Assembly (NCBI GenBank): GCA_045617725.1
Contig: JAZLJD010000047.1
Coordinates: 16,565-80,564 of the forward strand
DNA length: 64,000 nt
Reading direction: 5' to 3'
DNA from: JAZLJD01 sp045617725
GTDB taxonomy: Bacteria > Bacillota > Clostridia > Lachnospirales > Lachnospiraceae
Part shown: positions 1-9,251 of the stretch, in pieces
Layout: the number at the start of each line of letters is the position of its first letter
How positions within the stretch are numbered: the stretch's first letter is position 1
Notes under the pieces: generated by a model
What the model saw: only the letters and a program-made list of their open reading frames with translations
Database searches by the model: none
What the model was told of the DNA's origin: nothing
Made by a program: the position numbers and the translations under genes

Positions 1-1178
1 TGTGCATAGCCCGTAAGGCCGCCTTTCACACGCAGACGATACGCGAATTCCGGCATCTCCTCGGTGTAAGCCTTCACGTTCTCAACACGTTCCGGTCTCG
101 GCCCCACGAAGCTCATATCCCCTTTCAGGATATTGATAAACTGCGGAATCTCATCGAGGCGGGTGGCACGAATAATGCGTCCCACCTTTGTAATCCGGGG
201 ATCGCCGTCCGCACAGGGGGTAGCACCGTACTTTTCGGCATCCGTAACCATGCTTCGGAACTTAATCATCTCAAAAATACGCTCGTTCTTTGTATATCGC
301 TTCTGGCGATAAAAAACAGGTCCGCCGTCGTCTAACTTAATGCTGATGGCGATAATCAAAAACAGCGGTGAAGTCAGCAAAAGGAACAGAATCGAGAACA
401 CCACGTCGAGTATTCTTTTGCCGACGGTCGAATGCATCGCCTCGTACTGATACTCGTACTTCATAAGCGGCGTATCTAAAAGGCTCTTCGATACGGCTCC
501 CTGACAAAGAATATCCTCAATCTTGGGAGTGAAGTAGAAGACCTTTTTTTCTTCCGTGCAAAGCTTTATAAGATCCCCGCGGCGGTCCGCCGAGCCTTCA
601 TACAAAAGCACGATGGAATTCTCGCGGATGAGGTCGTAAATCATGGCGGAATCCTCCCGGTCAAACCGGATGTCCGCGATTTCAAACAGATGTCCGTAAT
701 GCTGCGTAAGACGCTTTGAAAAAGCGAGTGCCTCCTCGGGTGTCGTGGTGGAACCGTAGAGAAGCAGGGTCTTCTGCGGCTTAAACACCCTAAGCATGTG
801 TTGCTTCACCTTGGTGACGATGAGCAGGGTTCCGAGAATCTGCAGCACCGCAATGATAAGGCCGGGCAGAATGCTTACGATGTTGTTATTGATAAGACAG
901 CATTCCATGTAGAGCAAAAGATCCGCAACGCCAAACGACACGGTCTGCGAAAAAGCCGTGTCCTGAATGGATGTGGAAGCAATACGGAATGCGTGATACA
1001 AGTTACAGAACGCATAGTAAATCAGGGCATAAACAAGGGTTGAAGCGATGATACCGATCACCTTGTAACGGTCAAAGGTGTAGTCGTTATAGTAAAATGC
1101 CCAGACCGCCGCAAACCAGCCCACATTCCACACATACAATATGAACTTAGCAAGTTTAGTTATTTTCTTGTCTTCCAT
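1..1178 (-). CDS. Exopolysaccharide polyprenyl glycosylphosphotransferase, C-terminus cut by window edge
   Basis: This enzyme starts glycan assembly by moving a sugar-1-phosphate from a nucleotide sugar to undecaprenyl phosphate at the membrane. The 392 visible residues show N-terminal membrane segments, a Rossmann-like middle region (TLLLYGSTTTPEEAL) and the bacterial sugar transferase domain: a re-entrant helix followed by the motifs KFRSMVTDAEK, RATRLDEIPQ and GDMSFVGPRPER. The frame stays open to base 1 at GGLTGYA, so only the short C-terminal end is missing. The ATG at 1176-1178 lies inside the end of the upstream Wzy-like gene (23-base overlap), which suggests translational coupling. 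It is the second initiating transferase of this locus; the other starts at 24055. The family is certain, the sugar specificity is not. Confidence 0.93.
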   Translation of the reverse strand, partial: MEDKKITKLAKFILYVWNVGWFAAVWAFYYNDYTFDRYKVIGIIASTLVYALIYYAFCNLYHAFRIASTSIQDTAFSQTVSFGVADLLLYMECCLINNNIVSILPGLIIAVLQILGTLLIVTKVKQHMLRVFKPQKTLLLYGSTTTPEEALAFSKRLTQHYGHLFEIADIRFDREDSAMIYDLIRENSIVLLYEGSADRRGDLIKLCTEEKKVFYFTPKIEDILCQGAVSKSLLDTPLMKYEYQYEAMHSTVGKRILDVVFSILFLLLTSPLFLIIAISIKLDDGGPVFYRQKRYTKNERIFEMIKFRSMVTDAEKYGATPCADGDPRITKVGRIIRATRLDEIPQFINILKGDMSFVGPRPERVENVKAYTEEMPEFAYRLRVKGGLTGYA

Positions 1179-3618
1179 AAGCTCCATTCTTCAGTGCCAA
1201 AAGACACATAATGGCAAAGAAACTCATTGTAATTCCGGTCATGGGTAAGGCCGTCAGTTCAAAAACTCCGGTGATTCCGAATGCACAGACTACGGAAAGC
1301 GGAACGATAAACAGAGGATCCACACTTCCTTTGATGCCCTTTAGGAAAAAGATTACTGACCTAAGGAAGGTAACAAAGCAAAATACCAGGTACAAAAGAC
1401 CGATTAAAAGTCCGTAATCGTACAGGGCCTGTAAATATGCATTGTGGCAATGATAAGCCGTAGATCCGTCCGGCATCTCTACCGACATGTATTCATGTCC
1501 ATGAAGGGAAAGCTCCTTTAAGGTCTGCTTCCAAATGTCAAAGCGTCCGTTGGAAAGATCGACGTCCCGGGCTGCATCCTGTACAACCTCAGAAGGTGCC
1601 GCATTAGTCTCCGTAGAAGGAGTTTCGGTAACTGCTGCAGCTTCCTTACCAAACACGGCCTCCTTAAGACTTACATTCTCAATATCATCCACACCGCTGT
1701 CCGTCGTTCCGTTGAAGATACGGATACCGATAAACTTCACAAACATGCTCGCATCCATGTACCACTCGGAATCCTTGGGCTCCCCGGCATCGATTAAGTA
1801 CCAGTCCTGCTCGAAAGGAATAAGCGGGAATCGGAACGGATCGTTCACCATGGCAGGTACGATACGCGTTGCCGAAAATACAAGCGGCAGGCACAGTATA
1901 CTGCCGGCTACCGTGCAAAGTGACGCACGAAGAAGCTTTCGGAATGCCTTTTTGTCTGCAAAAAGGTACAGTACCAGCGTCAGAAGCATCAAAATCGCCA
2001 TGGTCAGGATGCCGGTTCTGGAAATAGCCAGAACAAGGTACCCGGCGGCGATGGAGAATTCAAAAATGCGGAAATGGGCACGCTTAAAGATGCCCTTAAG
2101 CCCGCCTTCCGAAACGGCCTTCAGAATATGACCCCAGGAATTGGCGGCGGTCAACGTGATTTGAGCCGCACCCGCGGTAACCGTGTGGAACCACATGGGA
2201 TACCGGGACAGGCCCCACTTGTTGTAAGGTCTGCGTGCCAGCGAGAAGGCCAGAAGTATCAAAAACGAAATCGAAATGCCGTTGCTTAAGTTCTTAAAAA
2301 TCCTCCGGCAGTCCTCCGTAACCGCAACGTAGAAAAGCAGCAGCGTAAAAGCAATACCGGCATAAATCATCCAGGTTCTGTAGCCCCTAAAGCAGGCTGC
2401 AAGAATGTTGTAAAGCACCAGCGTGGCAGCGATGGGAAGATACAGCCCGGAAAGCGTGCTCTTCTTAAAGTGCCTTACAATGTAGATGAGCACGAGGCCG
2501 CCAAAAAGCAGGGCTCCGCACTTATAGACGGTACGGTTTTGAATGAAGCAGCAGGCTGCACCGCCCAAAAGAATCCATACGGCATTCGGAATATTGAGAA
2601 AATCCTTTTGGGCAAAAAGGGAAAGCATCGAAAGTCCCAGATAAAAGCCGATTTGGGAAAGTGCCAGGTACTGGTCCGCAAGGCAGGCTGCATTCACATA
2701 CATGCAACAGTAATACAGGGTAATGCCAAAGAATACGGACTGCAGGTAGTTCTGAAGCATCTGCGCGGGCGGCAGCTTCAAAAACGCGGGTGTCCCGTTC
2801 CGGCCGATTCCGTAAATAAGATATGCAAGATACGCCGTCAGGACAGCGATACCGATTGCATAAATACTGCGGTCGAGGGTTTCCGAAGAGAAGGTGGGCA
2901 TGAATACGCAGTACACAAGCGCTGCGATACTGCCGCATGCAAGGAGTGCATAAAGTGCGATGCGAAGCGGTTTCTGAATCTGTACGGGGCGTGCAAAAAA
3001 CCACAAAAGGCCCAGTGCAAGGACTGCCGTAAAGCCGATGACCGCATCGTAAAGAAGCGTCTTCTTAAGGCCCATATGTGCCCGGTAGGTATAATCACCG
3101 CACACGCAGAAGCCGGTCTGTTCGCTGCCCTCATACACTACAGTGCCGGACTCGGAAATGCCGGTTGCCACGGCCTCCGCAACATAAACCGTCACCAAAG
3201 CTTCGTTCTCATCGCCCGAATAAATCTCGTAATAAACGGGTTGCCAGGCCTCCGCATATACATCCATGGGAAAACGAACACAGGCATCGCCCTCGGACAC
3301 ATCCAAAGAAGCGCTGCCTTCGTGCAAAAGTTCCGAAGAAGCGTTATAGAGTTTCAGAGTAACCAGGTCGGATTCCGCTCCGCCGTAGGAATGCACGTAG
3401 AAAGCGATTTCTTTCAGGATACCGAACTGCGGTGCAAAATTCTGGCGTACCGGCTCGGTGCTGCTGAGCATAAGTTCCGCGCAGTCCGTATGAACCAGGG
3501 ACTCTGATTTGTAATTCGTTTTGATTAGTTTGAACGGCTTTGCAAGAGCCATAAGAAGCAGCGCAATCGTCAATACAAGAATGCAGAGGAACATGCGCTC
3601 CGATTTATTGAATTTCAT
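1156..3618 (-). CDS. O-antigen ligase / Wzy-like polymerase, large membrane protein
   Basis: A polytopic membrane protein of 820 residues with the hallmarks of the O-antigen ligase/polymerase family: many hydrophobic helices, the segment SRTGILTM, and late in the protein the family signature HCHNAYLQALYDYGLLIG. The N-terminal 200 residues form one membrane anchor plus a predicted extracellular beta-rich region before the polytopic part, which makes it longer than usual Wzy proteins (about 400-450 residues). I chose the ATG at 3618 because GGAG lies six bases upstream; an upstream TTG overlaps the previous stop. It probably polymerises or transfers lipid-linked repeat units outside the membrane. 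The exact acceptor cannot be told from sequence. Confidence 0.85.
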   Translation of the reverse strand: MKFNKSERMFLCILVLTIALLLMALAKPFKLIKTNYKSESLVHTDCAELMLSSTEPVRQNFAPQFGILKEIAFYVHSYGGAESDLVTLKLYNASSELLHEGSASLDVSEGDACVRFPMDVYAEAWQPVYYEIYSGDENEALVTVYVAEAVATGISESGTVVYEGSEQTGFCVCGDYTYRAHMGLKKTLLYDAVIGFTAVLALGLLWFFARPVQIQKPLRIALYALLACGSIAALVYCVFMPTFSSETLDRSIYAIGIAVLTAYLAYLIYGIGRNGTPAFLKLPPAQMLQNYLQSVFFGITLYYCCMYVNAACLADQYLALSQIGFYLGLSMLSLFAQKDFLNIPNAVWILLGGAACCFIQNRTVYKCGALLFGGLVLIYIVRHFKKSTLSGLYLPIAATLVLYNILAACFRGYRTWMIYAGIAFTLLLFYVAVTEDCRRIFKNLSNGISISFLILLAFSLARRPYNKWGLSRYPMWFHTVTAGAAQITLTAANSWGHILKAVSEGGLKGIFKRAHFRIFEFSIAAGYLVLAISRTGILTMAILMLLTLVLYLFADKKAFRKLLRASLCTVAGSILCLPLVFSATRIVPAMVNDPFRFPLIPFEQDWYLIDAGEPKDSEWYMDASMFVKFIGIRIFNGTTDSGVDDIENVSLKEAVFGKEAAAVTETPSTETNAAPSEVVQDAARDVDLSNGRFDIWKQTLKELSLHGHEYMSVEMPDGSTAYHCHNAYLQALYDYGLLIGLLYLVFCFVTFLRSVIFFLKGIKGSVDPLFIVPLSVVCAFGITGVFELTALPMTGITMSFFAIMCLLALKNGAYGRQENN

Positions 3619-3629
3619 AGATTTCTCCG

Positions 3630-4562
3630 TCAATTGTCCTTCCTTACGATGTCGCGGATTACATACTGCGGTGAATTATTCATGCAGATATAAATGCGAC
3701 CCAGGTACTCACCCACAAGGCCCAGCATCAGCATAATCATGCCGCCGATAAAAAGAAGCGCACTGATCAGGGATGCGTAGCCGATGGGAGCGGCATGGTC
3801 CACGAAATGCCTGATAATCGTATACAGCATATACACAAAACCGCCGATGGCACACAAGCAGCCGATGCCGGTGGAAATACGAAGAGGCTTAATGGAAAAG
3901 GCCGTAAATCCGTTCATCCAAAGTGCAATCAGCTTGCGAAGCGTGTAACCGCTCTTGCCGTTCATGCGTTCTCTGTGGTCCACATCCACATTCACGATGT
4001 CCTTCGTGGTTCGAAGTACCAGACCGATTACGTAGGGGTAAGCATTCCGGTAATTGAGTATCTCATCCACGATAAACCGTCTGATTGCAAAGTAGCTGGT
4101 CACATGGAGGTCCTTGGGTTTATTCAGCATGGAACGCAGCATCAGGTCATTCACACGGGAACCGAAATTCCGAAAGCCCGAATGCATCTTGTGCTCATAG
4201 CGTGCATAAACCGCATCGTGCCCTTCCCCGATGGCCGCAAGAAGCCTGCCCACCTGGGAAGCCGGAGTTTGTCCGTCATCATCAAGGCAAACAACAATAT
4301 CTCCGGTCACCTGTGCAAAGCCTGCCATTAAGGCCGCATGCTGACCGAAGTTTCTGGCAAGATTGACTCCGGTCACATGATCGTGCGAAAGAGCCAGCTT
4401 CCGAATCACGGAATAGGTGTCATCCGGCGATGAATCATTGACCAAAACAATCTCATATTCGTATTGAGTTAAACTGGCCATCGCGGCATCAATTTCCGCT
4501 ACAACAGCGGGTAATGTAAGAGCACTTCGATAGCAGGGAATTACAAAGGATACTTTTTCCAT
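3630..4562 (-). CDS. GtrB/ArnC-like family 2 glycosyltransferase
   Basis: A 310-residue GT2 enzyme with the GT-A motifs VIPCYRS, LVNDSSPDDT and the metal-binding LDDDGQ, then two C-terminal transmembrane helices (around residues 230-300). This architecture is that of the polyprenyl-phosphate sugar synthases (GtrB, ArnC, dolichol-phosphate-mannose synthase), which load a sugar onto undecaprenyl phosphate for use outside the membrane. It follows the polytopic GT-C-like gene 4599-6356, a typical pairing of lipid-sugar donor synthase and periplasmic-type transferase. The start at 4562 is supported by AGGAAG five bases upstream of the ATG. Confidence 0.88.
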   Translation of the reverse strand: MEKVSFVIPCYRSALTLPAVVAEIDAAMASLTQYEYEIVLVNDSSPDDTYSVIRKLALSHDHVTGVNLARNFGQHAALMAGFAQVTGDIVVCLDDDGQTPASQVGRLLAAIGEGHDAVYARYEHKMHSGFRNFGSRVNDLMLRSMLNKPKDLHVTSYFAIRRFIVDEILNYRNAYPYVIGLVLRTTKDIVNVDVDHRERMNGKSGYTLRKLIALWMNGFTAFSIKPLRISTGIGCLCAIGGFVYMLYTIIRHFVDHAAPIGYASLISALLFIGGMIMLMLGLVGEYLGRIYICMNNSPQYVIRDIVRKDN

Positions 4563-4598
4563 TTTTCTTCCTGTCTTCAACACATAGTTGATAATATT

Positions 4599-6356
4599 TT
4601 ACGACTTTTTGTCTACTTTGTATACTGTAAAATCACCCGTAACACGCTGTGCGGACAGGGTAATTTCGTCTCCGGAAAGCCGGTATAATTCCGAAAGCCA
4701 CTCTGCCTCATCCTCCGTATTTACCACAAACCGCACCCGGTCTGAATCCCTCAGTGCACTGTATGCATCCCGGAACCCGTAATTCTCATGTTTTTCATAC
4801 ATAAGGGGCGAAAAAACAGCCCAACCACCGGCAATTTCGTTGTTTCTTCCGTTTCCTCCGCCACCGGCCATCTCGGAGAGCCTGTGAAGATGTGCCTCGT
4901 CAAAAATGCGTTCCGAATACTTCACGGAGGAATACACATCGATGATGTAGAAATCCTCCCCCGTGGTCCGCATAAGGTCTTCCTGCAGCTTCATCCATTC
5001 CGCCGCATTCTCTTCATACGTCGCCGCACTCTCTTTCACCTTGGGAACCGAAGTAATTCCGGCAAAAACAAGCAGAAGGGAAACAACAAGCAGCATCGGA
5101 ACCCGTACGTTCCATTTCTTTTGCAAAAGAACATACAAAATGAGTGCCGTAAGAATCATCATCTCGCAAAGCAGCAGGGGCTCCGTGATACGGTCCGTCA
5201 TTCTTCCGCGGAACAAAAGGTAGCAAAACAGTACGCTCCGCGTAACGCCCAAAAGAATGAGCGGAAGCAGGGTGCGTCCCCGCCTTGCGGCCAAAAGCAA
5301 ACCGGCAGCCAGCACATACAGAGCTATTACTATGTAGTTATACGGGGCATCCTCCGTTCCCAAAACGCGGTGCACGTATTCATAGGCCGTCTGCTTAAGA
5401 CGTGCGGTAAGGGAAGCCCGCCGGCTGTCATTATAGGCATTAATCTTCTCAATGAGTGTGGAATCGATGGATTCATCCAGTTCGTAATTGTAGTTTTTAA
5501 GCAGGGTAACCTGCATTTTTGTGATTCCGGCTTCCTCGTAGAAGCTTTGATTCTGCGCATAATCCGGAATGGAATTGTAATCGTAAAGCTCCGTCCGAAT
5601 TCCGTTAAACTCCTTAAACTCTCTCCACTCCGTATCGCCGTAAGAAAGCCGGTCCGTAAGGAATCCGGCGCCCATAATGAATGCGGCAATCAGGAACACA
5701 GGCAGATATCGCTTCATAAAGGAGCAGCCGTATTTCTCGCTTTGCCGGTCAAGGGAATAACGGAGCAGGCCGCTCACTGCCAGCATGGGAAGCAAGAAAA
5801 GTCCGATCTGCGGGCGGATAAAGAACGAAATGCACGAAAGTATAATTGGGATTATATTTCCTTTAATGAAATCCCGGTTGTTTTTGGCACTCGGGCCTGT
5901 TAAAAACAAAAAGCAGGCTGTCATCATAAGAAGGCCGCCTGTAACCGTATAGTGCAAAAATGTAACCTGCTTCAGTATAAACGCCGCATAGAACAGGGCG
6001 GACGATAAAATAGCAAGTGTTTTTTGAAGTTTTGTTTCCTGGAAGGACAGAATCCGTAAGGTAATCAGATACACGCATAGTGCCACAAGGGCAAGCATCA
6101 GGATACCGTACCAGGGAACAAACGGCAGGATTCTGTAAAGTCCCGCAATCAGTGCTCCCAGGGGATACAGCATATAAACGGTATGCCCCGACGGCGTCCC
6201 CGAATAAATGCCGGATATGTAATCCCGAATCAGGACGTCGTCGTTGAGTCTGTAGTACATCCCAAAGCAGAAATAGGTGGCGACAAAGAGAAGCAGGGTC
6301 AGGACAAAGGCCCCTATTCGGTCTGTGTAGTTTTTCTTATATCCGCTCTTCTTCAT
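4599..6356 (-). CDS. Polytopic membrane protein, GT-C glycosyltransferase-like
   Basis: A 585-residue membrane protein with about ten or more hydrophobic helices and a soluble C-terminal tail of about 130 residues. After the first helix comes an acidic loop (YRLNDDVLIRDY), the place where GT-C fold glycosyltransferases carry catalytic acidic residues. It overlaps the end of the wecE-like gene by four bases (ATGA) and is followed by a GtrB-like enzyme, so it probably uses the polyprenyl-phosphate sugar made there to decorate the glycan outside the cell. I do not recognise a specific family; the GT-C reading is inference from topology and context. Confidence 0.6.
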   Translation of the reverse strand: MKKSGYKKNYTDRIGAFVLTLLLFVATYFCFGMYYRLNDDVLIRDYISGIYSGTPSGHTVYMLYPLGALIAGLYRILPFVPWYGILMLALVALCVYLITLRILSFQETKLQKTLAILSSALFYAAFILKQVTFLHYTVTGGLLMMTACFLFLTGPSAKNNRDFIKGNIIPIILSCISFFIRPQIGLFLLPMLAVSGLLRYSLDRQSEKYGCSFMKRYLPVFLIAAFIMGAGFLTDRLSYGDTEWREFKEFNGIRTELYDYNSIPDYAQNQSFYEEAGITKMQVTLLKNYNYELDESIDSTLIEKINAYNDSRRASLTARLKQTAYEYVHRVLGTEDAPYNYIVIALYVLAAGLLLAARRGRTLLPLILLGVTRSVLFCYLLFRGRMTDRITEPLLLCEMMILTALILYVLLQKKWNVRVPMLLVVSLLLVFAGITSVPKVKESAATYEENAAEWMKLQEDLMRTTGEDFYIIDVYSSVKYSERIFDEAHLHRLSEMAGGGGNGRNNEIAGGWAVFSPLMYEKHENYGFRDAYSALRDSDRVRFVVNTEDEAEWLSELYRLSGDEITLSAQRVTGDFTVYKVDKKS

Positions 6357-7480
6357 CGATAAAACTCGGTAACCTTTCCTGCGATGTATGTAACTTCATC
6401 CTCCGTAAGACTGTAGAACATGGGAAGACGAATCAGTCTGTCGCTCTCTTTTGTGGTATAAACATCCTCTCCGTGGAAGCGACCGAACTTAAGGCCGGCC
6501 GGTGCGGAATGAAGGGGAACATAATGGAATACGGAATGAATCTGATTCTCCTTCAGGTAGTCAATCATAGCGGTTCTTTCGTCAAGGTCGCGAACCTTAA
6601 TGTAGAACATGTGGGCATTGTGTACGCAGCCCTCAGGAATCACGGGGAGCTCAATAAGGCCGCGTTCCTTAAGCGGGCTTAAGAGTTCATAGTACTGATT
6701 CCATCTTGCAAGCCTGCGTCCGTTGATTTCGTCCGCCAGCTCGAGCTGTGCCCAAAGATATGCGGCATTCATGTCGGAAGGCAGGTAGGAGGAACCGGCA
6801 TCGATCCAGGAGTACTTATCAATCTGGCCGCGGTAATACTTGCTGCGGTTCGTACCTTTTTCACGAATGATTTCGGCCTGTTCGATATAGGAAGGATCCT
6901 TGATAAGCAGTGCACCGCCCTCACCCATGGAGTAATTTTTGGTCTCGTGGAAGGAATAGCAGCCGAAATCGCCGATGGTACCGAGTGCCTTGCCCTTATA
7001 GGTACTCATGACGCCCTGGGCAGCATCCTCAATAACCAGAAGATTATGGCGACGGGCTATATCCATAATGGTATCCATTTCGCAGGAAACGCCTGCATAA
7101 TGCACGGGAGCTATAGCTCTTGTTTTGGGCGTAATGGCTGCTTCTATCAGCTTCTCGTCAATATTCATGGTGTCGGGACGGATATCCGTAAATACCGGAA
7201 CACCGCCACGCATAACGAAGGCATCTGCGGTAGATACGAAGGTAAACGACGGCATAATGACTTCATCGCCGGGCTGTATGTCGGCAAGAATGGCTGCCAT
7301 CTCATTCGCATGCGTACAGGAAGTCGTAAGAAGGCATTTGGCCGTGCCGGTATGCTCTTCAATCCAGGCATTGCACTTTTTGGTAAAAGGACCGTCACCG
7401 CAGATTTTCTGGTTGCGTACAGCCTCCTCAATATACTTGATTTCGTTGCCCGTATAAGGCGGTACATTAAAATTAATCAT
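6353..7480 (-). CDS. wecE: dTDP-4-amino-4,6-dideoxygalactose transaminase (WecE/RffA family)
   Basis: A PLP-dependent sugar aminotransferase of the DegT/DnrJ/EryC1 family, 375 residues. It follows E. coli WecE closely along its whole length: CGDGPFTKKC, GDEVIMPSFTFVSTA, RPDTMNIDE, VIEDAAQGVMSTYKGKALG, the PLP-lysine region SFHETKNYSMGEGGA, and REKGTNRS. WecE converts dTDP-4-keto-6-deoxyglucose to dTDP-4-amino-4,6-dideoxygalactose (dTDP-Fuc4N) with glutamate as donor. The ATG at 7480 is preferred over a longer form because GAGGA precedes it and the family starts at this position. No rmlA/rmlB-type genes that would supply the substrate are in the window. Confidence 0.9.
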   Translation of the reverse strand: MINFNVPPYTGNEIKYIEEAVRNQKICGDGPFTKKCNAWIEEHTGTAKCLLTTSCTHANEMAAILADIQPGDEVIMPSFTFVSTADAFVMRGGVPVFTDIRPDTMNIDEKLIEAAITPKTRAIAPVHYAGVSCEMDTIMDIARRHNLLVIEDAAQGVMSTYKGKALGTIGDFGCYSFHETKNYSMGEGGALLIKDPSYIEQAEIIREKGTNRSKYYRGQIDKYSWIDAGSSYLPSDMNAAYLWAQLELADEINGRRLARWNQYYELLSPLKERGLIELPVIPEGCVHNAHMFYIKVRDLDERTAMIDYLKENQIHSVFHYVPLHSAPAGLKFGRFHGEDVYTTKESDRLIRLPMFYSLTEDEVTYIAGKVTEFYR

Positions 7481-7508
7481 AGCCAATCCTCGCATTCGCA
7501 ATAGTATC

Positions 7509-9251
7509 TCATTCTATAACTAAATAAGCATCATTTTCACTGATAAAACGCACCTTAAAGTCGCCCTCCACCAGCATTTCATGAAGTTTTTCTTCCTTCA
7601 CACCCTGCGGTGCCGTAAGCAGTCTCTTGCCGGCCTCCAGACTTGTAATAAACACGGGGCGCTTTGTAAGGAGCGACAAATCCGCAAGCAGAACCTCGTA
7701 CTCGTAGGTATCAAGGTCCGGCCAGGTATGACTCAGTGCACAGGGCTTATTAAGCACGTAGGAAAGTCCCGGCACATTGCCGTAGAAAAGGAACCGCCTG
7801 TCTTCATAATCCTGCGATGCCACAAAGTCCGCAAGGTCCGTAAGGGACTCCGCACGTTCCTTCGTCGTATACATGCCCCTAAGCGGGCAATCCGCGGTGA
7901 TGCGGGTGTCCATGGCTCCCTCGGTTCCGTCACGAAATACATAGGTGAGGCCAAAAAGAAAGGTCTGGTACATCATACAGAACAAAAAGAGTGCCAGCAT
8001 CGCCTTAAGCGGGAAGGCCGATAAGCCGTGTGCCTTCATAAACCGTTCATGGGAAGGCAGTATCACGCCCTGCAGCATATGAAGGAGTAACGGTGCAATC
8101 AGGAACATACTGTTCAGGATCGGATAAATATTATTGTTGCTTCCGATGGGCAGAAGCAGTATCCACAAAAGAACCAGGCAGGCCCGCAGTTTTTCCTCTC
8201 GGGGCGCTGCTTTTTGAAGCATCGTAAAGATGCTTCCTGCGATTCCCAAAATAAGGAATATCGTAACGAACGCCATCATGGAGAAAACTTCTTCATAGGT
8301 GAAGCCGAACATGCCTCTTCCGTATGCAAAGCGGAGCCAGAGAAGCAGCACCGCGATGTAAACAATACCCTTTAGAACCTTAAAACGACCCCGGAAGATT
8401 CGAAACAGGACGATTCCGCCCAAAATCACCAAAAGTGCCGTCAGAATCCACGGCCACTCGATGGTGTATGCTTTAACGGTACGAAGCAGCGCATATCCGG
8501 CCGTGTAATCGGTTGCGGATTCTGAGCTTCCCAGAACCGTTGAAAGCATGTTCGGAATACAGTCCATGCCATACTTTACGGACAGGGGAACGGCCGCGAG
8601 CAAAAATCCCGCGATATAACCGCCCACGCAGGTCAGAACGGTTTTAAAGAGACCGCGACTTTTTTTGTCCACGAAGTACGTATAAAACACAAGCAGAATA
8701 AAGCCCGCAAATACGACATTCGGAAGTCTTGCAAATATGGAAAGTCCCAATATGGCACCTGCTAAAAAGAGTCGCCACGCGGAGCGTTCATAAGAGCACA
8801 CGGACGCCCTGTAAAGGAGCAGTATGGCGATGAGCAGCATAAAGTACGAAAGATAATTGTACAAAATTACGCTCGGACACCAGCACAGACTGATTGCAAG
8901 TATCTCACCGAAAAAAACAAGGTGCCTGCTCATCTCGCGCGACAAAACGAAATATGCAATCCATGCCATCGCGCTTATGAACAGAGCCGTGTAGCAGTTC
9001 ATCATAAGGAGCGAGCCCTTGCCCGGGAGCTTCATTAAAAGCCGTGTCAAAAGGTCCGAAAGCTCATAAGCCACAGACCAGGGCGAGCCCGCGATATCCT
9101 CCATAAACAGGCTGCGCGCCAGGGAATATGTGGTGTCGGAAACATCGACGCCGCGATTCACCCCATAAAACGGCAGAAGCAGAAGGGCCAGCGGATATAA
9201 ATAACACGTGATATTGTTATAAACTTTTATTGCTTTTTCTTTGGCCGACAT
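7509..9251 (-). CDS. Polytopic membrane protein, putative GT-C glycosyltransferase
   Basis: A 580-residue membrane protein with a dozen or so hydrophobic helices and a soluble C-terminal region of about 120 residues. The first extracytoplasmic loop holds an acidic cluster (NRGVDVSDTTYSLAR), compatible with a GT-C catalytic loop. It overlaps the start region of the acyltransferase gene upstream by 25 bases and has AGGAAGG before its ATG. By context it modifies the surface glycan outside the membrane with a lipid-linked sugar. I do not recognise a named family, and sequence alone does not exclude a transporter-like role. Confidence 0.55.
   Translation of the reverse strand: MSAKEKAIKVYNNITCYLYPLALLLLPFYGVNRGVDVSDTTYSLARSLFMEDIAGSPWSVAYELSDLLTRLLMKLPGKGSLLMMNCYTALFISAMAWIAYFVLSREMSRHLVFFGEILAISLCWCPSVILYNYLSYFMLLIAILLLYRASVCSYERSAWRLFLAGAILGLSIFARLPNVVFAGFILLVFYTYFVDKKSRGLFKTVLTCVGGYIAGFLLAAVPLSVKYGMDCIPNMLSTVLGSSESATDYTAGYALLRTVKAYTIEWPWILTALLVILGGIVLFRIFRGRFKVLKGIVYIAVLLLWLRFAYGRGMFGFTYEEVFSMMAFVTIFLILGIAGSIFTMLQKAAPREEKLRACLVLLWILLLPIGSNNNIYPILNSMFLIAPLLLHMLQGVILPSHERFMKAHGLSAFPLKAMLALFLFCMMYQTFLFGLTYVFRDGTEGAMDTRITADCPLRGMYTTKERAESLTDLADFVASQDYEDRRFLFYGNVPGLSYVLNKPCALSHTWPDLDTYEYEVLLADLSLLTKRPVFITSLEAGKRLLTAPQGVKEEKLHEMLVEGDFKVRFISENDAYLVIE

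Noticed and set aside
2470..5903. Long plus-strand frames at 2470-3507 and 4788-5903
   Set aside because: Both are antisense to clear membrane-protein genes and lack ribosome sites and recognisable domains.
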